A program made the translations under genes and the position numbers. From NCBI GenBank assembly GCA_963677785.2, contig CAXXDH010000002.1, positions 186,001 through 250,000 on the forward strand: DNA of 64,000 nucleotides, read 5' to 3'. Positions 33,092 through 42,217 of the stretch are shown here, one piece after another. The notes beneath the pieces were generated by a model. The model saw only the letters and a program-made list of their open reading frames with translations. It did no database searches and was not told the DNA's origin. Position 1 is the stretch's first letter, and each line of letters begins with the position of its first letter. Source of the stretch: G963665495 sp963677785. Lineage in GTDB: Bacteria; Desulfobacterota; Desulfovibrionia; Desulfovibrionales; Desulfovibrionaceae.

Positions 33092-34210
33092 TCAATTTTT
33101 CCCTTGAGGCGCCAGGATTTCATGAAAAATGGCTTCGGTCTGAGCTAGAAAAACAGCTTCCGTGTGTTGCGCAATAGCGGCGCGTTGTGTGGTCAGAAGG
33201 TTTGGCAGGAAGTCATTTGTTTTCAAAGCATACGCAAGTTTTGCGGCCAGAGCGGGCGCATCACCCGGAGGAATGAGCGCTTCGAGAGTCAGCAGGTCGG
33301 GCAGGACGCCCACTGAAGTACCGATCAGGGGGCGTCCGCAGGCCATGATTTCAAAAGCGGCGCGTGCGATGGCTTCGGACCAGAGGGAGCTGACCACGCC
33401 GATATCCAGAGCGGAGATGCAAGCGGCCATGTCGTCACGATGTCCGGTAATACGCACCTCGGCCTGGAGTCCGTATTCCCGGATCCAGCTCGTGACCTGA
33501 GCCTGGGATGTGGCGGTTTCAAAGCCAACAAGTAACAGCCGGGCCGAGGAGAAGCCTTGTTGTTTCAATTGCGCCAAGGCTTGAATGCATTCCAGTTGTC
33601 CCTTTACGCGGTCGAATCTGCCTACAAGTCCTATGACACGGTCCTCGGGGGTATACCCGAATTCATGCCGTACGCGCTCCCTTTCCATGGGGGTGAAACG
33701 AAACACGCGCGTATCTGCTCCTCCGCGGATGCAATGGACCTTGTTCGGCGACAGCCGCAATTGCGAAAGTAAGTGATTTTTTGTGGCATCGTTGGTGGCG
33801 ATGACAGCGTCTGCAACTGAACCATAGAGCCAGCGGTTGATGCGATTGTTCTTCGCCGGACGCTGGTCCCCGCGCGTACGTACGAGCTGGAAATTTTTGA
33901 GCTGTTTCTGCAGTAACCCGAAAAGCAGAAAAGCTTCTCCTCGGTGACAGTTGATTATGTCGGGGTGTTCCGTCAGCAACAGATTTCGCAGATTGTTATA
34001 CAATCCTGGCTGTCTGAATGGGTTGGCGCTGTTCATGTCCATTGTTCGGACGGGGAGGCTCCAGTCTCGCGCCTTGTGAACGGCGGGGGAGTCCGGCAAG
34101 GCAAGAACAAGTACCTTGTGTCCGTGTTCCTGAAGCAGCCGCGCTTGGAAAAGCGCGTACCATGCCGTGGCATTGAACCAGCGTACGTTGATGACTTGAA
34201 GGATTTTCAT
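33092..34210 (-). CDS. Glycosyltransferase family 4 (GT-B fold)
   Basis: 372 residues. N-terminal lobe: MKILQVINVRWFNATAWYALF, with the CHRGEAF segment. C-terminal lobe: GLVGRFDRVKGQLECIQAL, VRITGHRDDMAACISALDIGVVSS, WSEAIARAAFEIMACGRPLIG and GVLPDLLTLE, the usual donor-binding pattern of GT4 enzymes. It is cytoplasmic and transfers sugars to lipopolysaccharide, heptose core or other glycans; the acceptor is unknown. Neither other glycan genes nor transporters are adjacent. ATG 34210 is chosen because it gives the family N-terminus; an extension to 34240 is possible. Confidence 0.9.
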   Translation of the reverse strand: MKILQVINVRWFNATAWYALFQARLLQEHGHKVLVLALPDSPAVHKARDWSLPVRTMDMNSANPFRQPGLYNNLRNLLLTEHPDIINCHRGEAFLLFGLLQKQLKNFQLVRTRGDQRPAKNNRINRWLYGSVADAVIATNDATKNHLLSQLRLSPNKVHCIRGGADTRVFRFTPMERERVRHEFGYTPEDRVIGLVGRFDRVKGQLECIQALAQLKQQGFSSARLLLVGFETATSQAQVTSWIREYGLQAEVRITGHRDDMAACISALDIGVVSSLWSEAIARAAFEIMACGRPLIGTSVGVLPDLLTLEALIPPGDAPALAAKLAYALKTNDFLPNLLTTQRAAIAQHTEAVFLAQTEAIFHEILAPQGKN

Positions 34211-34362
34211 ATGGTGCGCCAATAAAATAGTTAAAGGCAAAGCAGGAAATGGAAAAAAGTTTCAAAGAGGAAAAACGATTACAACTGTATAAATCAAAGG
34301 CATTCGGAAGAAAAGCGTAGAGGAGAAAACAACCAGGCTGAAAAAATTGAGAAAAAAATTAC

Positions 34363-34408
34363 TTGCACTTAAATAAAGCTGGGCATAAGAGGCGGCCGGT
34401 GCTATAGT
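34363..34408 (+). promoter_or_regulatory. Promoter region of the str operon
   Basis: TTGCAC (34363-34368), 17 bases, TAAGAG (34386-34391) is one candidate. An extended -10 TGC-TATAGT (34400-34408) is another. A hairpin CTTCGT/ACGAAG (34415-34429) lies just where transcripts would start. Both are about 230-250 bases upstream of rpsL. A further TTGACA at 34560-34565 with TAAAAC 17 bases later is a third candidate within the leader. Confidence 0.5.
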
Positions 34409-34513
34409 ATTAAACTTCGTGAAACGAAGGAACTGGTGATGTCAGTCCATTAGCCGCAAATTTCACAAAAAAAACGAAGAACAAATTTAGAGTGCCTGGA
34501 CGCCAGGGCCGAA

Positions 34514-34579
34514 AACCGGGTTCCCAAAAAAAAAATTTTAAATTTTTGGGCGGCATCGCTTGACAAGCGGAACCCGGTT
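34514..34579 (+). promoter_or_regulatory. Large inverted repeat in the rpsL leader
   Basis: AACCGGGTTCC (34514-34524) and GGAACCCGGTT (34569-34579) are perfectly complementary over 11 bp. Inside lies CCCAAAAA (34523-34530) against TTTTTGGG (34543-34550). If transcribed from the upstream promoter this forms a large stem about 55 bases before the rpsL start, placed like ribosomal-protein autoregulatory leaders. It is not a match I can assign to a known class. Confidence 0.55.
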
Positions 34580-34633
34580 AGCTAAAACTCTGCGTCTTTG
34601 CAACATAATATATTTTTGTTTTTGGAGGGATGC

Positions 34634-35005
34634 ATGCCGACTATCAATCAGCTGGTGCGAAAAGAGCGGGCTCAGGTTCTTAAAAGAAAGAAAACGCCTG
34701 CTTTGCAAGCATGTCCCCAGCGCCGCGGTGTCTGCACTCGCGTGTACACCACTACGCCTAAAAAGCCCAACTCGGCTTTGCGTAAGGTAGCGCGCGTGCG
34801 CCTGACCAATGGCATTGAGGTGACTGCTTACATTCCTGGTGAAGGTCACAATCTGCAGGAACACTCCGTGGTAATGATCCGCGGCGGCCGTGTAAAAGAC
34901 CTTCCTGGTGTTCGTTATCATATAATCAGAGGTACGTTGGATACAGCCGGCGTACAGGATCGTCGTCGGGGGCGCTCGAAATACGGCGCCAAGCGGCCTA
35001 AATAA
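34634..35005 (+). CDS. rpsL: 30S ribosomal protein S12
   Basis: 123 residues with the conserved PTINQLVRKER start, TPKKPNSALRKVARVRL and the RSKYGAKRPK end. It sits at the decoding centre of the small subunit. TTGGAGGGATGC precedes ATG 34634, and the longer frame from 34598 is not needed. First gene of the str operon (rpsL-rpsG-fusA-tuf), with a leader of about 220 bases. Confidence 0.99.
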   Translation: MPTINQLVRKERAQVLKRKKTPALQACPQRRGVCTRVYTTTPKKPNSALRKVARVRLTNGIEVTAYIPGEGHNLQEHSVVMIRGGRVKDLPGVRYHIIRGTLDTAGVQDRRRGRSKYGAKRPK

Positions 35006-35023
35006 GGATAAGAGGGTTACACG

Positions 35024-35494
35024 ATGCCTCGTAAAGGACCAGTCTCGAAAAGAGAAGTCATCTCTGATCCGATCTACCAAAGCCGTATGGTGGCCAAGTT
35101 CATCAACCGGCTCATGCTGGACGGAAAGAGAAGCACTGCGGAACGGATTTTTTACGCAGCGCTTGAAGATCTCGCACAGAAAACAAGCGAAGATCCGTTG
35201 AAAGCTTTTGAAAAAGCGTTGGACAATGTCAAGCCGCACATGGAAGTCAAAGCCCGTCGTGTTGGCGGAGCGACCTACCAGGTGCCTATGGAAGTGCGGC
35301 CCGACAGGCAAATTTCGTTGGCCATCCGCTGGATGATCACGTACGCGCGTAACCGCGGCGAAAAAGGTATGACCAGAAGACTCTCTGCGGAGTTGCTGGA
35401 TGCGTTCAATAGTCGTGGTGGTGCTGTTAAAAAACGAGAAGATACTCATCGAATGGCTGAGGCCAACAAGGCCTTTGCTCATTATCGTTGGTAA
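35024..35494 (+). CDS. rpsG: 30S ribosomal protein S7
   Basis: 156 residues: MPRKGPVSKREVI start, VGGATYQVPMEVRPDRQ and FAHYRW end. It is a primary assembly protein of the 30S head and the usual translational repressor of the str operon in other bacteria. It starts 18 bases after rpsL and ends 13 bases before fusA. Confidence 0.99.
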   Translation: MPRKGPVSKREVISDPIYQSRMVAKFINRLMLDGKRSTAERIFYAALEDLAQKTSEDPLKAFEKALDNVKPHMEVKARRVGGATYQVPMEVRPDRQISLAIRWMITYARNRGEKGMTRRLSAELLDAFNSRGGAVKKREDTHRMAEANKAFAHYRW

Positions 35495-35507
35495 GGGAGA
35501 GTAGAAC

Positions 35508-37577
35508 GTGGCCAGAGTTGTCCCTATTCCGAAGCAAAGAAACATCGGTATTATGGCCCATATTGACGCGGGCAAGACAACAACTACCGAACGTATTCTT
35601 TATTATACCGGTGTCTCGCACAAAATCGGCGAAGTCCATGATGGCCAAGCCACTATGGACTGGATGGTTCAGGAGCAGGAGAGGGGCATCACGATTACGT
35701 CGGCGGCAACAACATGTTTCTGGCGGGAACACCGCATAAACATAATCGACACTCCTGGTCACGTTGACTTCACGATCGAAGTAGAACGTGCGCTTAGGGT
35801 GCTCGATGGCGCCGTCGCTGTCTTTGATGCCGTAGCCGGAGTGGAGCCCCAGACTGAAACCGTATGGCGTCAGGCGGACCGCTATCATGTTCCTCGGATG
35901 TGCTTCGTCAACAAGATGGATCGCATCGGAGCCGATTTCTTCCGTTGTGTGGACATGATGAAGACTCGCTTGAAGGCTAAAGCCATTCCCCTGCAGATTC
36001 CCATTGGCGCGGAAGATGAATTTCGCGGTATGGTTGATTTGATCAAGGGCAAGGCGATCCTTTTTGATGATTCTTCCATGGGTGCCGATTATACTGAAGA
36101 AGATATCCCTGAAGAATATCAGGAACAGTATGAAACCTTGCGTATGGAAATGCTGGAAGCCATCGCGGAGGAAGATGAAGGCCTGCTTGAAAAATATCTC
36201 GGCGGCGAAGAGCTGACTCCTGAAGAGCTCAATGCCGGTCTGCGCAAGGCTTGCATCGGTCTGAAGCTTGTTCCTGTTCTTTGCGGAACCGCCTTCAAGA
36301 ACAAAGGCGTGCAGCCGCTCCTGGATGCAGTGGTTGAGTACCTGCCGTCTCCGGATGAAGTTGCCGTCATCAAAGGCACTGTTCCCGGAACTGAAGACGA
36401 AGTCGAATGTCCGTGCGACGATTCGAAGCCTCTTGCGGCGTTAGCTTTCAAGCTCGCTTCCGATCCTTTTATCGGCCATTTGACTTTTTTACGGATTTAC
36501 TCCGGTCATTTGGAATCCGGCGTGACCGTTGTCAATGCGAAAAGCGGCAAAAAAGAACGTCTTGGGCGACTGCTGAAAATGCACGCCAACAAGCGTGAAG
36601 AAATAAAATGGGCTGGTGCGGGCGACATCGTTGCAGCGGTTGGTATGAAATACACTGCAACTGGCGATACGCTCTGCGATATCAATAAAGAGGTCGAACT
36701 GGAGTCTCTGGAGATTCCCGAACCGGTTATTGAAGTCGCCATTGAGCCCAAGTCCAAGGCTGACAGAGATGCGCTTTCAACTGCTTTGGCCAAGTTGGCA
36801 AAAGAAGACCCGTCTTTCCGCGTAAAGGGTGATGAAGAAACTAATCAGACCCTTATTGCAGGTATGGGCGAATTGCACTTGGAAATTATCGTTGATCGCC
36901 TTATTCGTGAATTCGGCGTTAATGCCAATGTGGGTAAACCGCAGGTTGCCTACCGTGAAACGATTACGACTCCGGCAAAAAGCGACACGAAATATGCCAA
37001 ACAGAGTGGCGGTCGCGGACAATACGGACATGCCGTTCTGGAGATCGAGCCGAACCCTGAAAAGGGCTACGAGTTTGTCAACTCCATCACCGGCGGCGTG
37101 ATTCCGAAAGAATATATTCCGGCCATTGATAAGGGCATTCAGGACGCGATGAAGAGCGGCACCCTTGCCGGCTTTCCTGTTGTCGATATCAAAGTCAATC
37201 TTGTTTTCGGCTCGTACCACGATGTGGACTCCTCGGAACAAGCCTTCTACATCACTGGTTCCATGGCGATCAAGGACGCCTGCAAAAAAGCTACTCCGGT
37301 ATTGCTGGAACCTGTAATGGCTGTAGAAGTTGTCACCCCGGAAGAGTACATCGGCGATGTCATGGGCGATCTGAACAGCCGTCGCGGAAAAGTTTCCAGC
37401 ATGGATTCCCGTGCCGGCGCCCAGGTTGTTTCCTGTCATGTTCCTCTGTCCGAAATGTTTGGGTATGCCACGGATCTGCGTTCCCGTACGCAGGGGCGTG
37501 CGACATTCACCATGCAGTTCGATCATTATGAAAAGGTCCCGGCGTCGCTTGCCGAAGAGATAATTAAAAGAACCTAG
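35508..37577 (+). CDS. fusA: Elongation factor G
   Basis: 689 residues. The GTPase motifs are AHIDAGKTTTTERIL, DTPGHVDFT and NKMDRIGADF; the domain IV-V regions follow, ending PASLAEEIIKRT. It is the ribosomal translocase. The start is GTG 35508 with a GGGAGA site. It has normal length, and tuf starts 16 bases downstream. Confidence 0.99.
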   Translation: MARVVPIPKQRNIGIMAHIDAGKTTTTERILYYTGVSHKIGEVHDGQATMDWMVQEQERGITITSAATTCFWREHRINIIDTPGHVDFTIEVERALRVLDGAVAVFDAVAGVEPQTETVWRQADRYHVPRMCFVNKMDRIGADFFRCVDMMKTRLKAKAIPLQIPIGAEDEFRGMVDLIKGKAILFDDSSMGADYTEEDIPEEYQEQYETLRMEMLEAIAEEDEGLLEKYLGGEELTPEELNAGLRKACIGLKLVPVLCGTAFKNKGVQPLLDAVVEYLPSPDEVAVIKGTVPGTEDEVECPCDDSKPLAALAFKLASDPFIGHLTFLRIYSGHLESGVTVVNAKSGKKERLGRLLKMHANKREEIKWAGAGDIVAAVGMKYTATGDTLCDINKEVELESLEIPEPVIEVAIEPKSKADRDALSTALAKLAKEDPSFRVKGDEETNQTLIAGMGELHLEIIVDRLIREFGVNANVGKPQVAYRETITTPAKSDTKYAKQSGGRGQYGHAVLEIEPNPEKGYEFVNSITGGVIPKEYIPAIDKGIQDAMKSGTLAGFPVVDIKVNLVFGSYHDVDSSEQAFYITGSMAIKDACKKATPVLLEPVMAVEVVTPEEYIGDVMGDLNSRRGKVSSMDSRAGAQVVSCHVPLSEMFGYATDLRSRTQGRATFTMQFDHYEKVPASLAEEIIKRT

Positions 37578-37593
37578 CAGTTGGGAGTTAGTT

Positions 37594-38787
37594 ATGGCCA
37601 AGGCAAAATTTGAACGGAGCAAACCGCATGTAAATATCGGTACTGTCGGTCACATCGACCACGGCAAGACCACATTGACTGCGGCTATTACGAAGATGCT
37701 TTCTTTGAAAGGCGGCGCCGAGTTTGTCGCATTTGATGAAATCGACAAAGCCCCTGAGGAAAAGGAACGCGGTATCACCATTGCCACCGCACACGTTGAA
37801 TACCAGACCGACAAGCGCCACTACGCTCACGTGGACTGCCCCGGTCACGCCGACTACATCAAGAACATGATCACTGGTGCGGCTCAGATGGACGGCGGTA
37901 TCATCGTTGTTGCCGCCACGGACGGCCCCATGCCTCAGACCCGTGAGCACATTCTGCTCGCTCGTCAGGTCGGCGTGCCTTCCCTGGTCGTCTTCCTGAA
38001 CAAGGTAGACCTGGTGGACGATGAAGAATTGCTCGAACTTGTTGAGCTGGAAGTTCGCGAGCTGCTGAGCAAGTATGGCTTTCCCGGCGACGATATTCCT
38101 GTTGTCTCGGGCAGCGCACTCAAGGCTCTTGAAAGCGATGATCCCAACAGCGACGAAGCCAAATGCATTTTCGAACTCATGGATGCCTGCGACGCATACA
38201 TTCCTGAGCCCGAGCGCGACATCGACAAGCCCTTCCTGATGCCCATTGAAGACGTCTTCAGCATCTCCGGTCGCGGTACCGTTGTTACCGGCCGTGTCGA
38301 GCGTGGCATCATCAAAGTCGGCGACGAAGTGGAAATCGTCGGTGTCAAAGATACCACCAAGACCACTTGCACGGGTGTGGAAATGTTCCGCAAGCTGCTC
38401 GACCAGGGTCAGGCTGGTGACAATGTCGGCGCATTGCTTCGCGGCATCAAGCGTGAAGACGTCGAACGCGGCCAGGTTCTTGCCGCTCCCGGTTCGATTA
38501 CTCCGCACCGCAAGTTCAAGGCCGAAGTGTACGTCCTTTCCAAGGACGAAGGCGGACGCCACACCCCGTTCTTCACCGGTTATCGCCCGCAGTTCTACTT
38601 CCGTACCACGGATATCACCGGCGTGATTTCCCTGGCGGAAGGCGTTGAAATGGTTATGCCCGGCGACAACGCCACCTTTGGTGTCGAACTGATCGCTCCC
38701 ATCGCCATGGAGCCCGGACTGCGTTTCGCCATCCGTGAAGGCGGCCGTACTGTTGGCGCCGGTGTTGTTTCCGAGATCGAGGAGTAA
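37594..38787 (+). CDS. tuf: Elongation factor Tu
   Basis: 397 residues: GTVGHIDHGKTTLTAAIT, DCPGHADYIKNMITG, NKVDLVDDEELL and the beta-barrel domains, ending AGVVSEIEE. It delivers aminoacyl-tRNA; in this organism it also supports SelB-type competition in UGA decoding only indirectly. Codon use is strongly biased, as expected for a highly expressed gene. It is followed after 6 bases by rpsJ, so str and S10 operons are fused. Confidence 0.99.
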   Translation: MAKAKFERSKPHVNIGTVGHIDHGKTTLTAAITKMLSLKGGAEFVAFDEIDKAPEEKERGITIATAHVEYQTDKRHYAHVDCPGHADYIKNMITGAAQMDGGIIVVAATDGPMPQTREHILLARQVGVPSLVVFLNKVDLVDDEELLELVELEVRELLSKYGFPGDDIPVVSGSALKALESDDPNSDEAKCIFELMDACDAYIPEPERDIDKPFLMPIEDVFSISGRGTVVTGRVERGIIKVGDEVEIVGVKDTTKTTCTGVEMFRKLLDQGQAGDNVGALLRGIKREDVERGQVLAAPGSITPHRKFKAEVYVLSKDEGGRHTPFFTGYRPQFYFRTTDITGVISLAEGVEMVMPGDNATFGVELIAPIAMEPGLRFAIREGGRTVGAGVVSEIEE

Positions 38788-38793
38788 GGCATT

Positions 38794-39111
38794 ATGACCA
38801 CCGTCAGTAGCGATCGCATTCGCATCAAGCTCAAGGCATATGATTTCCGGACCCTGGACAAGGCTGTCGCGGAAATAGTTGATACGGCAAAGAATACCGG
38901 AGCCGGCATTGCCGGACCCATTCCTCTGCCTACCAACATTCACAAATTTACGGTCAACCGTAGCGTGCACGTGGATAAAAAATCGCGCGAGCAGTTCGAA
39001 ATGCGTATCCATAAGCGGTTGCTCGACATTCTCGAGCCTACCCAGCAGACCGTTGATGCCCTTGGCAAGCTGAGTTTGCCTGCAGGCGTTGATGTAGAAA
39101 TTAAACTGTAG
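38794..39111 (+). CDS. rpsJ: 30S ribosomal protein S10
   Basis: 105 residues; IRIKLKAYDFRTLDKAV and the IHKRLLDILEPTQQTVDAL block are typical. It starts the S10 operon portion, only 6 bases after tuf, with no intervening promoter or terminator seen. In some bacteria it doubles as NusE in antitermination. Confidence 0.98.
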   Translation: MTTVSSDRIRIKLKAYDFRTLDKAVAEIVDTAKNTGAGIAGPIPLPTNIHKFTVNRSVHVDKKSREQFEMRIHKRLLDILEPTQQTVDALGKLSLPAGVDVEIKL

Positions 39112-39123
39112 TGAGAGAAAAAC

Positions 39124-39750
39124 ATGGCTATCGGCATCTTGGGACGCAAACTGGGTATGACCAGGATATTTAACAGCGACGGTACTGCCGTACCTTGTAC
39201 GGTGGTCGCCGCTGGCCCGTGTCCTGTCGTCCAGATCAAGGATGAGGAAAAGGATGGATACACCGCGCTGCAAATCGGCTTTGATGAGCTGCCGGAGCGC
39301 AAGGTGAACAAACCGGCTTCCGGACATATGAGTAAGGCAAATCGTGGTTTGTTTCGCATCCTCAAGGAATTTCGCGTACCCAATGTAGGTGAATATGAGG
39401 TCGGCCAGGATATCACTGTGGAGATGTTCACTCCCGGTGAAAAGGTCAAGGTCACCGGCACCAGCAAGGGTAAAGGATTCCAGGGCGTTATGAAACGGTG
39501 GAATTTCGGCGGTATGCCGGCGAGCCACGGGCATGAAAAAGTGCACCGTTCGCCTGGTTCCGTCGGTAATGCGACATTTCCGGGCAAAGTCTTCAAAGGC
39601 AAAAAAATGCCCGGCCAGATGGGCAACAAAAAAGTTACCTCCATTAATCTTGAAGTAGTCGATGTCCGCCCTGAGGACAATCTTCTGATTATCAGAGGCG
39701 CTGTGCCCGGACCTAAAAACGGCCTGATTTTGGTACGGAAGAACGGCTAG
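39124..39750 (+). CDS. rplC: 50S ribosomal protein L3
   Basis: 208 residues; GILGRKLGMTRIF start, central GKGFQGVMKRWNFGG (site of methylated Gln in other bacteria) and the C-terminal LLIIRGAVPGPKNG. Assembly initiator of the 50S subunit, near the peptidyl-transferase centre. A GAGAGA-type site lies ahead of ATG 39124. Confidence 0.99.
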   Translation: MAIGILGRKLGMTRIFNSDGTAVPCTVVAAGPCPVVQIKDEEKDGYTALQIGFDELPERKVNKPASGHMSKANRGLFRILKEFRVPNVGEYEVGQDITVEMFTPGEKVKVTGTSKGKGFQGVMKRWNFGGMPASHGHEKVHRSPGSVGNATFPGKVFKGKKMPGQMGNKKVTSINLEVVDVRPEDNLLIIRGAVPGPKNGLILVRKNG

Positions 39751-39762
39751 GGAGAAGCGAAT

Positions 39763-40398
39763 ATGGCTGTTGTAAAAATTATCGACCAGTCCAATACGGA
39801 AGTTGGCGAGCTCACCCTGGCTCCTGAAGTGTTTGAGGTAGAGGTGAAACCGGAAATTCTTCACCTTGTTGTCCGTCAGCATCGGGCCGGACTTCGCGCA
39901 GGGACGCACGCCACCAAAAACAGAGCACTTATCACCGGCGGCGGACGCAAGCCCTGGCGTCAGAAAGGCACAGGACGCGCACGTGCCGGTACCACTCGTT
40001 CGCCTTTATGGCGTCATGGTGCTACGGTCTTTGGTCCGCAGCCCCGTGACTACAGCTTCAAGGTAAACAAGAAAGTACGTCAGCTGGCCATGAAAATGGC
40101 TTTAAGCTCGCGTCTTGCCGGAGAAAAACTTACGGTTGTGGATAAGTTGGAGCTGCCTGAGATCAAGACCAAGTTGTTCAAGCAAATTGCTGATTCACTT
40201 GGCCTAAAAAAAGCCTTGATTGTTTTAGAGAAAATGGATAATAATCTCTCTCTTTCGGCTCGTAACATCCCCGGCTTGACCGTGGTGACTCAGGAAAAGC
40301 TTAATGTGTACGATGTGCTGACGCACCAGCAACTGGTCATGGATCAAGCCACGGCCGCATCCGTACAAGAGCGGCTGAGCAAAACACCGGCTCGTTGA
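39763..40398 (+). CDS. rplD: 50S ribosomal protein L4
   Basis: 211 residues; GGGRKPWRQKGTGRARAGTTRSPLW is the exit-tunnel loop that contacts macrolides (shown in part). L4 is the classic regulator of the S10 operon in enterics; whether it is here is unknown. It is followed by a 34-base gap before rplW. Confidence 0.98.
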   Translation: MAVVKIIDQSNTEVGELTLAPEVFEVEVKPEILHLVVRQHRAGLRAGTHATKNRALITGGGRKPWRQKGTGRARAGTTRSPLWRHGATVFGPQPRDYSFKVNKKVRQLAMKMALSSRLAGEKLTVVDKLELPEIKTKLFKQIADSLGLKKALIVLEKMDNNLSLSARNIPGLTVVTQEKLNVYDVLTHQQLVMDQATAASVQERLSKTPAR

Positions 40399-40432
40399 TT
40401 CGCCGGTTTTTTGCAGTCAAGGAACTAGGACA

Positions 40433-40723
40433 ATGGATTATACACAGATTTTGATCAAGCCGCTGATTTCAGAAAAGGCTACGGACGTCAAAGAGTCCTC
40501 GAATCAGGTTGTTTTTTATGTGCATCCTGAAGCCAATAAAATCGAAATTAAGCGCGCCGTGGAAAAAGCTTTCAGTGTCCAGGTTGAGAACGTGAATGTC
40601 ATTCGCCGCCGTCCTTTGCGGCGGAAGCGGTTCGGACGCGTTGTCGGTAAAATGCCTGGCCATAAAAAGGCTTATGTAACTTTGGCGCCCGGCAATAAAA
40701 TTGAGTTTTTTGAAGGAGTCTAG
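40433..40723 (+). CDS. rplW: 50S ribosomal protein L23
   Basis: 96 residues; ILIKPLISEKATD and VFYVHPEANKIEIKRAVE are typical, with the basic RRRPLRRKRFGRVVGK loop. It forms the exit-tunnel docking site for trigger factor, whose gene lies at 55933. It ends 2 bases before rplB. Confidence 0.98.
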   Translation: MDYTQILIKPLISEKATDVKESSNQVVFYVHPEANKIEIKRAVEKAFSVQVENVNVIRRRPLRRKRFGRVVGKMPGHKKAYVTLAPGNKIEFFEGV

Positions 40724-40725
40724 CC

Positions 40726-41556
40726 ATGGCGGTGCGTAAACTGAAACCGACTTCTCCGGGACGCAGATTCCAGTCTGTATCTTCTTTCGAAGAAGTTACC
40801 CGTTCGGAGTCCGAAAGGTCTTTGACGGTCGGGATCTCGAAAAAGAGTGGCCGCAATTGCTATGGCCGGGTAACTAGCCGTCGCCGTGGTGGCGGACATA
40901 AGCGCCTGTACCGTATCATTGATTTTAAGCGGCAAAAAACGGATATTCCGGCTAAGATCGCACACATTGAGTACGATCCTAACCGTAGCGCCCGTATTGC
41001 TTTGTTGCATTATGCGGATGGCGAAAAAAGTTATATTCTTGCCCCGGTGGGCCTGAAGCAGGGTGATGTTGTCCAGGCCGGCGATACTGTCGACATTAAA
41101 CCCGGAAACGCCTTGAAGATTGCGCGTATTCCCGTGGGTTCCATTGTCCACAATATCGAACTGCGTCCTGGAAACGGTGGTCAGTTCTGCCGTGCAGCCG
41201 GAACCTATGCCCAGGTCATCGCAAAAGAAGGCAAGTATGCTCTGCTGCGCCTCCCTTCCGGAGAAGTCCGCAAGGTGCTGGCAAGCTGCTGCGCCACCAT
41301 TGGTCAGGTGGGTAATCTTGACCATGAAAATATCTCTATTGGTAAGGCCGGCCGTAATCGTTGGAAAGGCAAGAGGCCCAAAGTTCGCGGTGTCGCCATG
41401 AACCCCGTCGATCACCCGTTGGGTGGTGGTGAAGGACGTTCGTCTGGCGGTCGCCATCCGGTTACCCCATGGGGTGTGCCGACCAAGGGTTACAAGACCC
41501 GCGACAGAAAGAAACCTTCCGGAAAGCTGATCGTCAAACGACGTGGTGAGAAGTAG
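40726..41556 (+). CDS. rplB: 50S ribosomal protein L2
   Basis: 276 residues; GRNCYGRVTSRRRGGGHKRLYR and the C-terminal GRSSGGRHPVTPWGVPTKGYK, including the conserved His needed for peptidyl-transferase centre function. Normal length. It starts 2 bases after rplW, implying coupling. Confidence 0.99.
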   Translation: MAVRKLKPTSPGRRFQSVSSFEEVTRSESERSLTVGISKKSGRNCYGRVTSRRRGGGHKRLYRIIDFKRQKTDIPAKIAHIEYDPNRSARIALLHYADGEKSYILAPVGLKQGDVVQAGDTVDIKPGNALKIARIPVGSIVHNIELRPGNGGQFCRAAGTYAQVIAKEGKYALLRLPSGEVRKVLASCCATIGQVGNLDHENISIGKAGRNRWKGKRPKVRGVAMNPVDHPLGGGEGRSSGGRHPVTPWGVPTKGYKTRDRKKPSGKLIVKRRGEK

Positions 41557-41564
41557 GAGGCCCC

Positions 41565-41837
41565 ATGCCCAGGTCTTTACGTAAAGGTCCGTATTTGGAC
41601 GGCCATCTTGTCAAAAAAGTGGACAAGGCGAACGAAAACAAGGATCGCAAGGTTATCAAAACCTGGTCCAGACGTTCGACAATTATTCCTGAAATGGTTG
41701 GACTGACTTTTGCCGTTCATAATGGCAAGAAATTCATTCCAGTCTTTGTCACGGAAAATATGGTCGGTCACAAGCTCGGTGAGTTCTCTCCTTCGAGAAC
41801 TTATCACGGACACGCGGCTGATAAGAAAAAGAAGTAA
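41565..41837 (+). CDS. rpsS: 30S ribosomal protein S19
   Basis: 90 residues; MPRSLRKGPYLDGHLVKKV and STIIPEMVGLTFAVHNGKKF, GHKLGEFSPSRTYHGH. Normal length for the family. AGGAGG-like GAGGCC precedes it, 8 bases after rplB. Confidence 0.99.
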   Translation: MPRSLRKGPYLDGHLVKKVDKANENKDRKVIKTWSRRSTIIPEMVGLTFAVHNGKKFIPVFVTENMVGHKLGEFSPSRTYHGHAADKKKK

Positions 41838-41873
41838 TTAAGCCATTAATTTTTTTTGGAATAGGTGTCCCCC

Positions 41874-42206
41874 ATGAAGGCGAGAGCAATAGCAAAAAAT
41901 CAGCGGGTATCGCCACGCAAGGCGCGCCTTGTCGCCCGAAACATCAAGGGACTGCCGGTTGAAGAGGCCTTGAACATTCTTAAGTTCACGCCAAAGAAAT
42001 CGGCCGTTCTGATAGGCAAAGTCTTGCATTCCGCCGTGGCAAACGCCGAGCAGAATTTCAAGGTTGACGTCGACTCGCTGCAAGTTAGTCAGGTAATTGT
42101 AAACGAAGGCCCGTCCTGGAAGCGCTTTATGCCCAGGGCCATGGGCCGGGTTAACAGAATCATCAAACGTACCAGTCACATCACGGTCGTTGTTGAAGAA
42201 ATGTAG
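41874..42206 (+). CDS. rplV: 50S ribosomal protein L22
   Basis: 110 residues starting MKARAIAKNQRVSPRKARLVA and ending SHITVVVEE plus Met. ATG 41874 fits the family N-terminus with AGG 8 bases upstream; GTG 41865 is in frame. The beta-hairpin GPSWKRFMPRAMGRVNRI lines the exit tunnel. Confidence 0.98.
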   Translation: MKARAIAKNQRVSPRKARLVARNIKGLPVEEALNILKFTPKKSAVLIGKVLHSAVANAEQNFKVDVDSLQVSQVIVNEGPSWKRFMPRAMGRVNRIIKRTSHITVVVEEM

Positions 42207-42217
42207 GGAGGCGAGTC

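Noticed and set aside
37588..39909. A 773-codon open frame on the reverse strand across tuf, rpsJ and rplC
   Set aside because: It lies antisense to three highly expressed genes with strong codon bias; such shadow frames arise from GNC-type codon use and there is no ribosome-binding site or family match.
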